Source: Iocasia fonsfrigidae (GTDB lineage Bacteria > Bacillota > Halanaerobiia > Halanaerobiales > DTU029). Taken from it: a stretch of 64,000 nt of DNA. The translations under genes and the position numbers were made by a program. The notes beneath the pieces were generated by a model. It saw only the letters and a program-made list of their open reading frames with translations. It had not been told where the DNA came from and ran no database searches. The DNA lies in the NCBI RefSeq assembly GCF_017751145.1, contig NZ_CP046640.1, positions 3,142,137 through 3,206,136 of the forward strand, in the 5' to 3' direction. Below, piece by piece: positions 9,561 through 20,000 of the stretch; position 1 is the stretch's first letter, and the number at the start of each line of letters is the position of its first letter.

Positions 9561-10424
9561 TTACATCTCCCTCAAGCGCGGATTAAATGCTGCATCAAGT
9601 CCTGTATTAACAAAGTATAGGGCAGTAATCATAATAGTTAATATTAGACCAGGAATAATAGCCCACCACCACATTCCTAATTGAATAGCATTCCAGTTAA
9701 CTGCATTTTGCATGACAAGACCGAGTGAAACCCCCTTAGTTGGACCGAGACCCAGAAATTCTAGTTGGACTGTTGCCAGCATAGTTCCATTAAATTGCTG
9801 GATATAAGCCATAAATACATATGAAAACATATTAGAAGCAATATCTTCCCTTAGAATTTTGGAGACTTTCAGGGAAGAAATCCTGGATAGATTAACATAT
9901 TCCTGATTTCTAAGTGACAGGGTCTGTGACCTGACAGCCCTTGCCAGCCAGGGCCAGGCTGTTGCTGCAACAATAACAGACATTACCAGTGTGCCCCTTA
10001 CCTCCAGAAATGCAGAGATTACAATTAATAAGGCCAGTTGCGGAATAACAATAAAAATATTAGTAAACATCATCAAAAACTCATCAAATAGTCGCCCACC
10101 GTAATAACCAGCGAGAAAACCTATGATACAACCTATCAAGGTAGCCATTGTACCAGCTACAAAACCAACCATTAGTGTTGAACGGAGCCCATAAACAGTC
10201 CGGGTAAACACATCTTTCCCCATAATAGTTGTTCCAAAGAAATGCTCTCCTGAAGGGGGAAGATAAGCCTCACCTGCATATTCCTCATAGTCATAAGATG
10301 ATATCATTGGACCAAAGATAGCCAGTAAAATTATTAGCAGAAATATTGTTAAACCAAATACTACTTTTTTATTGGTAATTGCATAATATAGATTTTCATG
10401 TTCTTGCCAGAAATTTGATATCAT
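9561..10424 (-). CDS. Opp-family ABC importer permease (OppC-like)
   Basis: The product has 287 residues. It has the N-terminal OppC_N segment (VVFGLTIFLLIILLAIFGPMI), then a long external loop with FFGTTIMGKDVFTRTVYG, typical of DppC/OppC, and then five or so membrane helices. The coupling loop lies near SRISSLKVSKILREDI. It starts 3 bp after the upstream permease stop and has a clear GGGGAGGTG ribosome-binding site. It pairs with 10428-11417 to form the membrane pore for beta-glucan fragments (substrate inferred). Confidence 0.88.
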   Translation of the reverse strand: MISNFWQEHENLYYAITNKKVVFGLTIFLLIILLAIFGPMISSYDYEEYAGEAYLPPSGEHFFGTTIMGKDVFTRTVYGLRSTLMVGFVAGTMATLIGCIIGFLAGYYGGRLFDEFLMMFTNIFIVIPQLALLIVISAFLEVRGTLVMSVIVAATAWPWLARAVRSQTLSLRNQEYVNLSRISSLKVSKILREDIASNMFSYVFMAYIQQFNGTMLATVQLEFLGLGPTKGVSLGLVMQNAVNWNAIQLGMWWWAIIPGLILTIMITALYFVNTGLDAAFNPRLREM

Positions 10425-10427
10425 TAA

Positions 10428-11417
10428 TTACACCTCCCCAGAAAATGAAAGCCTTACCCGCGGATCAATAAACATATAGATAATATCTACCAGAAAATTG
10501 GCAGCTAGAGCCATGATAACCACGGCCAGAAATATACCCTGTAATAGGAAATAATCCTGATTTACCACAGAGCTCAACATCATTCTTCCCAATCCCGGGT
10601 AATTAAAAACAGTCTCAACAGTAATAGCGCCACCTATCAGCTGGGCTATTCTTAAAGCCAGTCCTGTCACCTGTGGTAAAACACCGTTTCTAAAACCGTA
10701 GCTCCTGATTAATCTATCAGATGCACCAAGGGACTCCATATACCTGGAATAATTTGAACTCCTTTCATAAATAATCATATTCCTCATACCAATTGCCCAA
10801 CCACCAAGTTGAACAAGAAACATAGAAAAAAACGGCATAAACCAGTGTCTGATATAATCAAGTATAAAAGACCAGTTTAAACCAGGGTTCATTGATACAC
10901 CATAGGCCCCACTGATCGGCAGCCAGCCCAGCTGTACCCCGAGGAAAAATGCTAAAACCCCGGCCAGCCAGAAATAAGGGGACGAACTTAAGAAATAGAA
11001 AACTGGCATCATAATATTATCTGCCCTTTTACTTACACCAGATAAGGCACCAAGTCTATTACCAACAATCCAGCTTAAGATGATAGCAGGTATCAATAAT
11101 ATCAAATCATATATTATTGCCGTACTAATTATAGCAGTAACCGGTTTGGGAAATTGCATAATACTTATCCCAAAATCCCCGGTAAAAATAGACTTCCAGT
11201 AATTTAAATACTGAACTGGCAGGGGGTCATCTAAATTAAATAATAAAGTTAACTGTTCCTCTATTATCTCTCTACCACCTTCCATTACTGAAAAACGGGA
11301 CATCAGAGATTGGATAGGGTCTCCAGGCATCATCCGGGGAATAACGAAATTAATTGTTACAGCAAGGACAAAGGTTATGAGATATATTATAATCTTTTTG
11401 CTAAGATATTTGCCCAT
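10428..11417 (-). CDS. Opp-family ABC importer permease (OppB-like)
   Basis: The product has 329 residues. The first helix (IIIYLITFVLAVTINFVIPRMMPGDP) is the standard OppB/DppB start. The MESLGASDRLIRSYGFRNGVLP coupling region and the C-terminal NQDYFLLQGIFLAVVIMALAANFLVDIIYMFIDPR block follow. It is the first gene after the binding protein. The 124-bp gap between them contains a stem-loop (11442-11474) that probably lowers expression of this and later genes relative to the binding protein. Confidence 0.88.
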   Translation of the reverse strand: MGKYLSKKIIIYLITFVLAVTINFVIPRMMPGDPIQSLMSRFSVMEGGREIIEEQLTLLFNLDDPLPVQYLNYWKSIFTGDFGISIMQFPKPVTAIISTAIIYDLILLIPAIILSWIVGNRLGALSGVSKRADNIMMPVFYFLSSSPYFWLAGVLAFFLGVQLGWLPISGAYGVSMNPGLNWSFILDYIRHWFMPFFSMFLVQLGGWAIGMRNMIIYERSSNYSRYMESLGASDRLIRSYGFRNGVLPQVTGLALRIAQLIGGAITVETVFNYPGLGRMMLSSVVNQDYFLLQGIFLAVVIMALAANFLVDIIYMFIDPRVRLSFSGEV

Positions 11418-11441
11418 TTTTTGGAAAACTCCTTTCTATAG

Positions 11442-11474
11442 AACAGGTCCGACAATTTTATCGACGGACCTGTT
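11442..11474 (-). other. stem-loop between binding-protein and permease genes
   Basis: A perfect 10-bp stem (11442-11451 with 11465-11474) encloses a 13-nt loop. No long T run follows, so a 3'-end protector or partial terminator is more likely than a full stop. It is one of four such hairpins directly after binding-protein genes in this window. Confidence 0.7.
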
Positions 11475-11541
11475 GAATCTAATTTTTTATCGAAAACTAT
11501 GTTTTTTTATTATAAACAACTTTAAAGACCGACCAAACTAT

Positions 11542-13215
11542 TTACTTAACTGGTTCCAGTCCGATTAAGACATCAATCATACCCAGTTGATAGGCATTAT
11601 CCCAGGTTACAGGAACACCATAGGGATTGTCTTCAGAGGGCCAATTAGTCCAGTTTGCATTTGTATACTGGGCCCATAAACCATTATGCCATAATGGAAT
11701 AGTCGGCATTTCAACTAAGAGGGTTTTCTCAATTTCAGCTGCTATTTTCATCTTTTCTGTCTCATCATTTGTCATATTAAATTCATCAATTAAGGCAAAC
11801 AGTTCTGGATTATCATAGGCTCCCCAGTTTCCATTAGCAATACGTTCACCATAAATACCATCATTGGCAACACCATTCCAGTAATCAAAGGGAGTAGATG
11901 TCAGGGTTGTCTGCTGGTTACCGATCATCAAATCAAAATTCCTGGTAAACCTATTGTTATCATATAATGATGTATCAGGGAAAACAGCTTGGATATTTAC
12001 ACCTACTGCTGCAGCATTATTGGAAACAACTTTAACCGCTTCCATCCAATCAGTCCACCCACTGGGAACCATGACCTCCAATTCAATTGGCTCACCATTT
12101 GGCTGATCTCTCCAGCCGTCACCATCACTATCTACATAACCGGCTTTATCAAGTAGGGCTACTGCTTTAGATGGGTCAAAATAGAATCCATATTCATCTA
12201 CAACACCTTGATCAAGGTAAGCTAACCAACCTTGACCAAATAAACCGGTAGGGTTAGCTGCTTTAACAAGCCCCCCATATACCTTATCAACAATAGTATG
12301 CTTATTCATGGCAAAGGCCAGCGCCCTTCTAAAGGCAGAATCATCCATTGGTTTTCTGGTAGTATTCATGTATAGATTGGCAGTATTCCAGGAAAGCATA
12401 TATGGCTCTTTTTCATACCAGGTTTTGAGTCCAGCAACCCCTTTAATCTTTTCCACACCTGGAATAAAGTTATTACTCAGGTCTATTTCACCTTTCATTA
12501 ACATACCAAGTGTTATATTATTACTTACATTTACCAGGTCAACAATATATTTAGGTTTGGGGGTTCCAAACACCTCATTACCCCACCAATTGTCATTCCT
12601 TTCCCAGACCATTCTATCCTGTCCAGCAGTATAATATAAGTAAGGTCCTGTACCAACAGGATTAGCATTGGTTCTAGGTATTAATTTATCAGCTGGAACC
12701 TTACTCCAGATATGCTCTGGTATAATATACCTCTGATATAATTCTTTATCCCATTCTGCATAATGTGGTTCATCAAAAGTAAATCTAACTGTGTAGTTGT
12801 CTTCTGCTTCTACTGAGCCCAGCCAGTTCCACACAGGGGAATAATATACGGCATTATCTCTAGCAAGTTCATAGGTGAAAACAAGGTCATCGGCATCAAA
12901 GGCTTCACCATCAGTCCACTTAATACCCCTTCTTAAGTTAACTACATATTCATTGTCTGAAACCCATTCCCCACTCTCTGCCAGCCACGGTCTATACTCA
13001 TTAGTCAATGGATTATAGGAAAATAAGGTCTCATAGACAAGACCACCAGTCCCCATCTGCCTATTGGGAATCAAAATATTCCAGGTAGAAGGAGGACCCC
13101 AGGCAGCCCCTGTAATTACCAGGGTTTCACTACGGTCTAACTCTACAGCTAATGAAACTACACTAAACAAGACAATAAACATAAAAACCAGAACAACTCT
13201 ACAAAAACCCTTCAT
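11542..13215 (-). CDS. family 5 periplasmic solute-binding protein of the beta-glucan importer
   Basis: The product has 557 residues from the ATG at 13215, set by AAAGGGGTG upstream and by the signal peptide MKGFCRVVLVFMFIVLFSVV ending near SLAVE. The frame stays open about 119 codons further upstream, but this runs into the promoter and operators and is not coding. Family 5 (OppA/DppA) features include WVSDNEYVVNLRRGIKWTDG, the EPHYAEWDK region and NPVGTGPY. No lipobox cysteine is present, so it is probably a soluble periplasmic protein in a diderm cell. It is the first gene of the operon and sits next to two LacI-type operators. The ligand is inferred to be laminari- or cello-oligosaccharides. 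Confidence 0.88.
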   Translation of the reverse strand: MKGFCRVVLVFMFIVLFSVVSLAVELDRSETLVITGAAWGPPSTWNILIPNRQMGTGGLVYETLFSYNPLTNEYRPWLAESGEWVSDNEYVVNLRRGIKWTDGEAFDADDLVFTYELARDNAVYYSPVWNWLGSVEAEDNYTVRFTFDEPHYAEWDKELYQRYIIPEHIWSKVPADKLIPRTNANPVGTGPYLYYTAGQDRMVWERNDNWWGNEVFGTPKPKYIVDLVNVSNNITLGMLMKGEIDLSNNFIPGVEKIKGVAGLKTWYEKEPYMLSWNTANLYMNTTRKPMDDSAFRRALAFAMNKHTIVDKVYGGLVKAANPTGLFGQGWLAYLDQGVVDEYGFYFDPSKAVALLDKAGYVDSDGDGWRDQPNGEPIELEVMVPSGWTDWMEAVKVVSNNAAAVGVNIQAVFPDTSLYDNNRFTRNFDLMIGNQQTTLTSTPFDYWNGVANDGIYGERIANGNWGAYDNPELFALIDEFNMTNDETEKMKIAAEIEKTLLVEMPTIPLWHNGLWAQYTNANWTNWPSEDNPYGVPVTWDNAYQLGMIDVLIGLEPVK

Positions 13216-13242
13216 TAAAACACCCCTTTTGTTTGATTTTAG

Positions 13243-13304
13243 AAACAATTTCAACCCACCTACTAGATAGAAATATACTTTTATAATCACCTCCCCATAA
13301 AACT
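13243..13304 (-). repeat. 5'-UTR repeat, copy B
   Basis: This 62-bp element is the counterpart of 6172-6232, with about five differences including one inserted C. It lies 28 nt before the binding-protein start, between that start and the operators, so it is part of the operon leader RNA. Confidence 0.75.
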
Positions 13305-13356
13305 CTTGGCTGTCTGAATAAAGATAACAATTCGAAAAATCAAAATAGGATATTTC

Positions 13357-13376
13357 ATAATATGTACGCGTGTACA
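13357..13376 (-). promoter_or_regulatory. operator O1 (13363-13376) next to a likely -10 box of the beta-glucan operon
   Basis: TGTACGCGTGTACA is a LacI-type near-palindrome with a central CG: TGTAC and GTACA arms around four bases. On the minus strand it is followed directly by TATTAT (13357-13362), the best -10 candidate. No good -35 is visible, so the promoter call is weaker than the operator call. Confidence 0.75.
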
Positions 13377-13426
13377 TGTAAAGAAAACAGAACTTATTGG
13401 GAATCTTTAATATAAAAAGCATTGTA

Positions 13427-13440
13427 TGTACGCGTGTACA
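13427..13440 (-). promoter_or_regulatory. operator O2 of the beta-glucan operon
   Basis: This is an exact second copy of TGTACGCGTGTACA, 64 bp from O1, which is close to six helical turns. The spacing suits two LacI-family dimers acting on one promoter, by looping or side-by-side binding. It ends 16 bp before the stop of the regulator gene. Confidence 0.78.
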
Positions 13441-13456
13441 TTTATTAAGCAAAAAA

Positions 13457-14521
<1,065 letters not shown>

Positions 14522-14525
14522 TTAT

Positions 14526-14553
14526 ATTATATCACTAATTATAAATTATTCAA
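14526..14553 (-). promoter_or_regulatory. sigma-A promoter of the LacI gene
   Basis: On the minus strand TTGAAT (14548-14553) and TATAAT (14526-14531) are 16 bp apart. A second TATAAT overlaps at 14521-14526. The operator O3 starts a few bases further on. Confidence 0.65.
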
Positions 14554-14647
14554 GTCCTTTTCAAAAAACTTGCCCTTTTTATAAAATTCTTATATTAATT
14601 TTTAAGGAAATCAAGATCTATTTTAAATAAATTAAATTTAGACATAG

Positions 14648-14684
14648 AAAAAGAGAATCCTGCAAAATATAGGAATCTCTTTTT
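14648..14684 (-). terminator. intrinsic terminator after the arabinofuranosidase operon
   Basis: Arms 14648-14660 and 14672-14684 pair over 13 bp with one mismatch, and a T run follows on the minus strand. It lies 6 bp after the DUF6171-like gene and is nearly identical to the terminator at 1446-1483. Confidence 0.72.
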
Positions 14685-14690
14685 GTAAAA

Positions 14691-14951
14691 TTACCATTTA
14701 GAACCAGCTGGTCTAAAGCAATGCACATTATTATCAGCAGCTGCTATATATATTAAGAAACCACTATAACGGCATGTGGTCTTAGCAATAAGGGCAGAAC
14801 ACTTTTCACATAGTTCAATTCTCTCTTGATAAACATGTTTGGGGACTAATTCTTTTTCAAATTTAGAGTTATTCTGCAAAAGGTCATATATATCCCCAGC
14901 TGGAAGTTTAACTGTCGTATTACAGCCTTTACAATACCTATTTACTGACAT
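14691..14951 (-). CDS. small Cys-rich DUF6171-like protein
   Basis: The product has 86 residues with paired cysteines: YCKGC near residue 7, LCEKCSAL near 48, TTCRYSG near 58 and a final HCFRPAGSKW. This looks like a small zinc-ribbon-like protein. I match it to DUF6171 from memory of the Cys pattern, with moderate certainty, and I know no function for it. It is the last gene of the GH51 operon, 42 bp after a permease, with a strong AAGGGGGAG ribosome-binding site. A degraded copy ends the beta-glucan operon as well (1491-1530), so association with sugar operons may be recurrent. Confidence 0.6.
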   Translation of the reverse strand: MSVNRYCKGCNTTVKLPAGDIYDLLQNNSKFEKELVPKHVYQERIELCEKCSALIAKTTCRYSGFLIYIAAADNNVHCFRPAGSKW

Positions 14952-14993
14952 AACATATATTCTCCCCCTTATTCCAGTGTTAATATTCGTTCT

Positions 14994-15812
14994 CTACCGA
15001 GTACTATATAACTGTGGTTTAAAATATTTCTGTAATGAAATAAACAGTATTAGCAGAGGCAGAATCGTAAAGAAACTGGCGGTAAGAGTCAGATTATAAA
15101 CCGGGAAACCCTGTGAATCAGTAATTGTTGTTATCCCTAGTATCAAAGGCATTTTTGCCCTACTATTAACTACAACCAAAGGGAGGAAAAAATTATTCCA
15201 GGTAGTAACAAAATGCAGTAAGAACAGGGTGATAAACCCGGGAATAACATTAGGAAGCCCTATTTTAAAGAATATAAGTATATCATTAGCCCCATCTATT
15301 TGGGCTGCACTAAATACCTCTTCTGGAACCTGATTCCAATAAGATATCATTAAATAGACACTAAAAACATTAACAAAAGATGGCAGGAGAACTGCCAGTC
15401 TTGTATTAATTAAAGCCAGGTCTTTAAATAACATAAAAAGGGGTAAAATAATTGCATAGACCGGAACCATTGAAAAACCTAAAATTACAATGAAGATAAT
15501 CTTTTTCCCATAAAAATCATACCTACGGAAAGCATATCCTACCAGACAGGCAATAAATATTGCAATAAAAGCACCAAGACTAGCATACAAAAATGAATTA
15601 CCCAGCCACTTAAAAAAGACACCATCCTCATAAGTAAAGACAGTTTTAATATTTTCCACAAAATGACTAGGATTACCGGGAAGCAAGGACTTCTGAAACA
15701 GCTGGCTAACATTTTTTGTTGTACTCATAATTAACCAGTAAAAAGGGAAAATAAAATAAATTGATAAGACTACTAAAATAAGTTTAATAAGTAAATTTTT
15801 ATTTTTTTTCAC
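14994..15812 (-). CDS. carbohydrate ABC permease, MalG type
   Basis: The product has 272 residues with six predicted helices, starting at a GTG behind AGAGGGGGT. The EAA-type coupling loop is FSAAQIDGANDILIFFKIGLPNVIPG. The N-terminal helix LILVVLSIYFIFPFYWLIMS and the C-terminal LFISLQKYFKPQ are typical of the CUT1 MalG side. It works with 15856-16740 and the binding protein 16841-18148. No ATPase gene lies in this operon, so a shared MsmX/UgpC-type ATPase from elsewhere must energise it. Confidence 0.88.
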   Translation of the reverse strand: MKKNKNLLIKLILVVLSIYFIFPFYWLIMSTTKNVSQLFQKSLLPGNPSHFVENIKTVFTYEDGVFFKWLGNSFLYASLGAFIAIFIACLVGYAFRRYDFYGKKIIFIVILGFSMVPVYAIILPLFMLFKDLALINTRLAVLLPSFVNVFSVYLMISYWNQVPEEVFSAAQIDGANDILIFFKIGLPNVIPGFITLFLLHFVTTWNNFFLPLVVVNSRAKMPLILGITTITDSQGFPVYNLTLTASFFTILPLLILFISLQKYFKPQLYSTR

Positions 15813-15855
15813 TATAATACCCCCTCTATAATACTATCAGCTTTTACTACAATTT

Positions 15856-16740
15856 TTATTTCAACATTTGTTTTGCTGCACGTCTTAAAAAATACAGAGA
15901 AATCATAAAGGTTATAAGAGCCAAAATTAATCCCATCGCCGCAGCATATGTGAATCTCCCCTGCTGAAATGCAGAGGTATATATGTAAATTGCCGGAGTA
16001 TAATTTTGAGGCAAGATTATAAGGGCTCCTGTTACTCTGCCTATCATCCAGGGTTCTCTGAAAATTAGTATTGCTCCAATAGCATTAAATATGAATAGAG
16101 TAATGATAACATCCTTCAAAAGTGGAATTTTTATCTTAAAAGCTATCTGCCAGAAAGTAGCCCCATCCAATTGCGCCGCTTCAGAAAACTCTTTGGGAAT
16201 TGAAAGCAGAGAAGAATAAATAATAAAGGCAGTATATCCTGTAAAAGCCCATAATATTATAACAAGCAATATTGCGGGTAAGTTTTGCCTGGTCAAAATC
16301 TTAAGACCCGATTGCCCAAACAAATCCAGTATTGAACGAAATGGAGACATGGAATCAGAAAATATATATGACCAGACTATACCAGATACTATACCGGGTA
16401 TGGTGTAGGGGAGATAATAAATAAATCTATAAATAGCTCCCCCCTGTTTACGCATTCTTTCGTATAAAATAGCAAGAATGATTGCTATAAAAATCATCAA
16501 AGGGACCTGAATTAATAAAAGAAAAGATGGTATCTTAAAAGACTCCCAGAACTTCGGATCCTGAAATATTCTCATATAGTTTTGTAAGCCTACATACCAC
16601 ATCCTTGCTCCTCTCTGACCATAAAGGGAAAGCTTAGCCCCTAAAAATATTGGGTAAATTACCATAGCAATAAAGAGAATCAAAAATGGGGCAAGAAAGA
16701 GATATGCTTTAATTGAAGACATCCATTTTTTTCTGTCCAT
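15856..16740 (-). CDS. carbohydrate ABC permease, MalF type
   Basis: The product has 294 residues with six predicted helices. The first is AYLFLAPFLILFIAMVIYPIFLG, followed by the LYGQRGARMWYVGLQNYMRIFQDP loop that is usual in UgpA/LacF-like permeases. The coupling loop is EAAQLDGATFWQIAFKIKIPLLKD. It is the partner of 14994-15812. The 100-bp gap to the binding-protein gene contains a strong hairpin. The substrate is inferred to be arabino-oligosaccharides, from the linked GH51. Confidence 0.88.
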   Translation of the reverse strand: MDRKKWMSSIKAYLFLAPFLILFIAMVIYPIFLGAKLSLYGQRGARMWYVGLQNYMRIFQDPKFWESFKIPSFLLLIQVPLMIFIAIILAILYERMRKQGGAIYRFIYYLPYTIPGIVSGIVWSYIFSDSMSPFRSILDLFGQSGLKILTRQNLPAILLVIILWAFTGYTAFIIYSSLLSIPKEFSEAAQLDGATFWQIAFKIKIPLLKDVIITLFIFNAIGAILIFREPWMIGRVTGALIILPQNYTPAIYIYTSAFQQGRFTYAAAMGLILALITFMISLYFLRRAAKQMLK

Positions 16741-16800
16741 TTGTTACACCTCCAGTTTTTTTCATCTCTAATAAATAATTCTATTTTTCATTGAAATATT

Positions 16801-16836
16801 AAAAAAAGGAGCGGGGGAATTATCCCCCCTTTTTTT
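16801..16836 (-). terminator. terminator-like hairpin between binding-protein and permease genes
   Basis: On the minus strand a stem made of GGGGGA/TCCCCC with a 4-nt loop and flanking GG/CC is followed by seven T residues. This is a good intrinsic terminator placed inside the operon, directly after the binding-protein stop. Partial read-through would give excess binding protein over permeases. Confidence 0.72.
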
Positions 16837-16840
16837 CTTA

Positions 16841-18148
16841 TTAAGGTAGCTCTCCAACAACTATATTAGAATAACCAAATTCATCCATAGTATCAATTAC
16901 TTCTTTTTCCCACATAGGAAGTATATCACTGAATTTATCAATCTTACCATCTGCATAATTCTGAAGGAGAAGGCTTAAACTCTCATCAACATTTGACATA
17001 ATAGGTAGGGCAACAAAGGTACTATTAATTAACTGATGTGAGCCCCATAAAACCTCACCAATATTTTGACCACCAAAAAATTCATCAGGCCCAGCAACTT
17101 TATCTATTACCTCTTCAAACCTCTTAGAAACCATAACCGGCAAATTACTATAATCATGTAAGCACTTAAGTGAATCCGGGTGAGAATTCAACCAGTTAAC
17201 AAATATTGCTGCTGCCTCAGGATTTTTTGAATGTGCAGTTACATAAAATCCAGAGCCTCCGACCATACCATTATGTGGTTTATCTGGATTCCACTGAGGT
17301 GGAATAGTAACCCTCCATTGACCTTCAGAATCAGCGGCATTATATCTCAGCCATTCAGCAAACCAACAACCCATTTCAACTACAGCAGTTGTCCCTTCAT
17401 TTAAAGTATTGTACCAATCTGGATTCCAATACATCTGCATATCTATTATACCTTCATCAAACCATTCACCCCAGGTTTCAAAAACCTCTTCAGCTACAGG
17501 ATTGGTAAAGTTAATATACCAGTCACCATCATGAAAATCAAAAAGTTTTCCACCTGCTTCCCATACCTGACCAATCCACCACATAGCGTAGCCAAGAGGT
17601 GGTCTTGCGAAATTCAATTCTGGAGCTACTTCTTCAAGCTTTTTGGCCTGTTCTATGTATTCTTCCCTGGTAGTTGGAACAGTCAGACCATATTTATCAA
17701 AGACGTCTTTTCTATAAAACATGGCCATTGCTCCACTATCCTGTGGTGTTCCATATATTTCTCCATCCATGGCACACCAACCCAAAGCAGCTTCACCATA
17801 AAGCTCAATAAATGTTTCCTCATCCAGCCATTCATTTATTGCTTGAAATGCTCCAAGATCCATATATTGAGGGGCATATGAATATTCTATCATCAATACA
17901 TCTGGCAGCCCGTCTCCAGCTGATAAGGCAGTCTGGACTTTATCATAGTGAGTATCAAAATTTTCCCATTCCACTTTAATATTAGGGTATATCTTTTCAA
18001 ATTCATCAATGGAATAATTCTCATTACTGGTCCAAGCCCACATGCTTATTGTTGTTGGCTCACCAGTATATTCAGGATAATAATCAGCAGCTAGTACATT
18101 AAAACTGAGTAAAAGCAACATCAAACTTAATACTAGAATCTTTTTCAT
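16841..18148 (-). CDS. family 1 sugar-binding protein
   Basis: The product has 435 residues from the ATG at 18148, chosen for AAGGAGG upstream and for the signal peptide MKKILVLSLMLLLLSFNVLA. An in-frame start 13 codons earlier is not needed. Family 1 features are TISMWAWTSNE, DVLMIEYSYAPQYMDLGAF, GTPQDSGAMAMFYRKDVFDKYG and WIGQVWEAGG. No lipobox cysteine is present. It follows abfA and precedes two permeases. The ligand is probably arabinan- or arabinoxylan-derived oligosaccharide, inferred from the operon. Confidence 0.88.
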   Translation of the reverse strand: MKKILVLSLMLLLLSFNVLAADYYPEYTGEPTTISMWAWTSNENYSIDEFEKIYPNIKVEWENFDTHYDKVQTALSAGDGLPDVLMIEYSYAPQYMDLGAFQAINEWLDEETFIELYGEAALGWCAMDGEIYGTPQDSGAMAMFYRKDVFDKYGLTVPTTREEYIEQAKKLEEVAPELNFARPPLGYAMWWIGQVWEAGGKLFDFHDGDWYINFTNPVAEEVFETWGEWFDEGIIDMQMYWNPDWYNTLNEGTTAVVEMGCWFAEWLRYNAADSEGQWRVTIPPQWNPDKPHNGMVGGSGFYVTAHSKNPEAAAIFVNWLNSHPDSLKCLHDYSNLPVMVSKRFEEVIDKVAGPDEFFGGQNIGEVLWGSHQLINSTFVALPIMSNVDESLSLLLQNYADGKIDKFSDILPMWEKEVIDTMDEFGYSNIVVGELP

Positions 18149-18261
18149 CTTAAAATTTTCCTCCTTAATAAAATTCAAGACTTTCATTTAACAATTTATT
18201 CTTTAAAATATATTATTTTTTGAACATTTTCACCTCCTAAAGTCTCAAATAAAACTAGCTG

Positions 18262-19746
18262 CTATCCTTTTATAGTTAAACGAACAACAGAACTGGAAGG
18301 AAGATTAACTTGAAAACCATCCTTTGTTAAATTATAATCATCAAATTGTTGTGGTTTTACTCTATTTTTATCTTCAAAAGTATTATGGGCATTTAATTTA
18401 TCAGAAGTCAATACCCTGCCCTTAAGATCAGATATAGCCAATTCTGTACTGTTACATACACATTCTAATTTAATGTTTTTATCATCTTTTAGATTACATA
18501 AAGTAATATTAATATTACCTTCCCTGTCTACTGAAGTAGATCCATTGACCGCAGGTATGCTTTCATCTTCCATCTGATAATCTTCACTAACTAAGTTGAA
18601 ATCTAACAATTGAGCATCCTGATGGACTTTGTACATTTCAAAAACATGATAAGTTGGAGTAAGTAATATTTCTTCTCCACGTGTTAAAACCATTGCTTGA
18701 AGAACATTTATTGTCTGAGCAATATTAGCCATCTGAACACGGTCACAGTGATTATTATAGATATTTAAATTAATACCAGCAATCAGGGCATCTCTTAATG
18801 AATTTTGTTGATACAAAAAGCCTGGATTTGTATTTGGTTCCACATTATACCAGGCACCCCATTCATCAACTATTAAACCTACTTTTTTATCCGGGTCATA
18901 TTTATCCATAATAGTGCTATGTTTTTCAATAAGTTCCTCCATATAAAGGGCTTTCTTTAATGTATTAAACCACTCTTTTTTATCAAAATCAGTAGCAGAA
19001 CCCTTATTTTCCCAGTCTCCAGGAACAGTATAATAATGCAGACTTAAACCATCCATATATTTACCAGCTCTACTCATTAGTATTTCCATCCACTCATAAT
19101 CATCTGTATTAGGGCCACAGGCAATTTTGTAAATTTTATTATCACCATAATTGCGTACATAAGTCTGGTAACGCCTATATAAATCAGCATAGTATTCGGG
19201 CCGCATATTTCCCCCACAACCCCAATTTTCATTACCTACACCAAAATACCTTAATTTCCAAGGTTTATCTCTCCCATTTTCTTGACGCCAGTTTGTCATA
19301 GGAGATTCTCCAGCAAATGTCATATATTCAACCCACTGCTGCATCTCATAAACCGTACCACTGCCTACATTACCACAGATATATGGTTCAGCATTTAACT
19401 GCTCACATAAATCCAAAAACTCATGTGTGCCAAAATGGTTATTTTCCGTTACCCCACCCCAGTGGGTATTGACTATTTTAGCACGTTTTTCCCGGGGCCC
19501 TACACCATCTTTCCAGTGATACTCATCAGCAAAACAACCCCCAGGCCAGCGAAGAACTGGGATATCTATCTCCTTTAGAGCTTCTACTACATCATTCCTG
19601 ATACCACGAGTATTAGGAATATCAGAATCCTCACCAACCCAGATACCCTCATAAATACACCTACCTAAATGTTCAGCAAAATGCCCATAAATATTCCTAT
19701 TGATTTTACCTTTCTTAATGTCTGCATTTAGTATTAACTTGTTCAT
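18262..19746 (-). CDS. abfA: GH51 alpha-L-arabinofuranosidase
   Basis: The product has 494 residues, the usual intracellular GH51 length, without signal peptide. Acid/base Glu173 sits in [12 protein letters not shown] and nucleophile Glu295 in VDEWGAWYN. The [19 protein letters not shown] block is also diagnostic. It releases terminal alpha-L-arabinofuranose from imported arabino-oligosaccharides. It heads an operon with a binding protein, two permeases and the DUF6171-like gene. A promoter lies at 19866-19893, with an operator upstream at 19975-19988 matching that of the neighbouring LacI. Confidence 0.94.
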   Translation of the reverse strand: MNKLILNADIKKGKINRNIYGHFAEHLGRCIYEGIWVGEDSDIPNTRGIRNDVVEALKEIDIPVLRWPGGCFADEYHWKDGVGPREKRAKIVNTHWGGVTENNHFGTHEFLDLCEQLNAEPYICGNVGSGTVYEMQQWVEYMTFAGESPMTNWRQENGRDKPWKLRYFGVGNENWGCGGNMRPEYYADLYRRYQTYVRNYGDNKIYKIACGPNTDDYEWMEILMSRAGKYMDGLSLHYYTVPGDWENKGSATDFDKKEWFNTLKKALYMEELIEKHSTIMDKYDPDKKVGLIVDEWGAWYNVEPNTNPGFLYQQNSLRDALIAGINLNIYNNHCDRVQMANIAQTINVLQAMVLTRGEEILLTPTYHVFEMYKVHQDAQLLDFNLVSEDYQMEDESIPAVNGSTSVDREGNINITLCNLKDDKNIKLECVCNSTELAISDLKGRVLTSDKLNAHNTFEDKNRVKPQQFDDYNLTKDGFQVNLPSSSVVRLTIKG

Positions 19747-19865
19747 TTCATCACCACTTTTTTTATTTTTAATAATTGATCACTACTTAGATTCCTCAAA
19801 ATAAAAACATTTTTGATTAATTTTCACTGTTGCCTCATAAACTGATTTTCCACTATACTGACAAT

Positions 19866-19893
19866 ATTATAGACAACAAAGAGGTTGGCTCAA
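19866..19893 (-). promoter_or_regulatory. sigma-A promoter of the abfA operon
   Basis: On the minus strand TTGAGC (19888-19893) and TATAAT (19866-19871) are separated by 16 bp. This is the only clear -35/-10 pair in the 250-bp gap before abfA. Confidence 0.55.
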
Positions 19894-19974
19894 TATATAA
19901 TAATATCTGAAAAATAAAATTACATAAAACATTTGAAAAATTTAAAACACTATCCGACTAAATTAGACTTTATT

Positions 19975-19988
19975 TCTAAGCGTTTAGA
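19975..19988 (-). promoter_or_regulatory. LacI-type operator upstream of abfA
   Basis: TCTAAGCGTTTAGA is a palindrome broken at one base pair. It differs by one base from the perfect palindrome at 21050-21063 on the other side of the regulator gene 20001-20999. It lies 12 bp after that gene's stop and about 80 bp upstream of the abfA -35. Confidence 0.72.
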
Positions 19989-20000
19989 AAAAACCACAAT

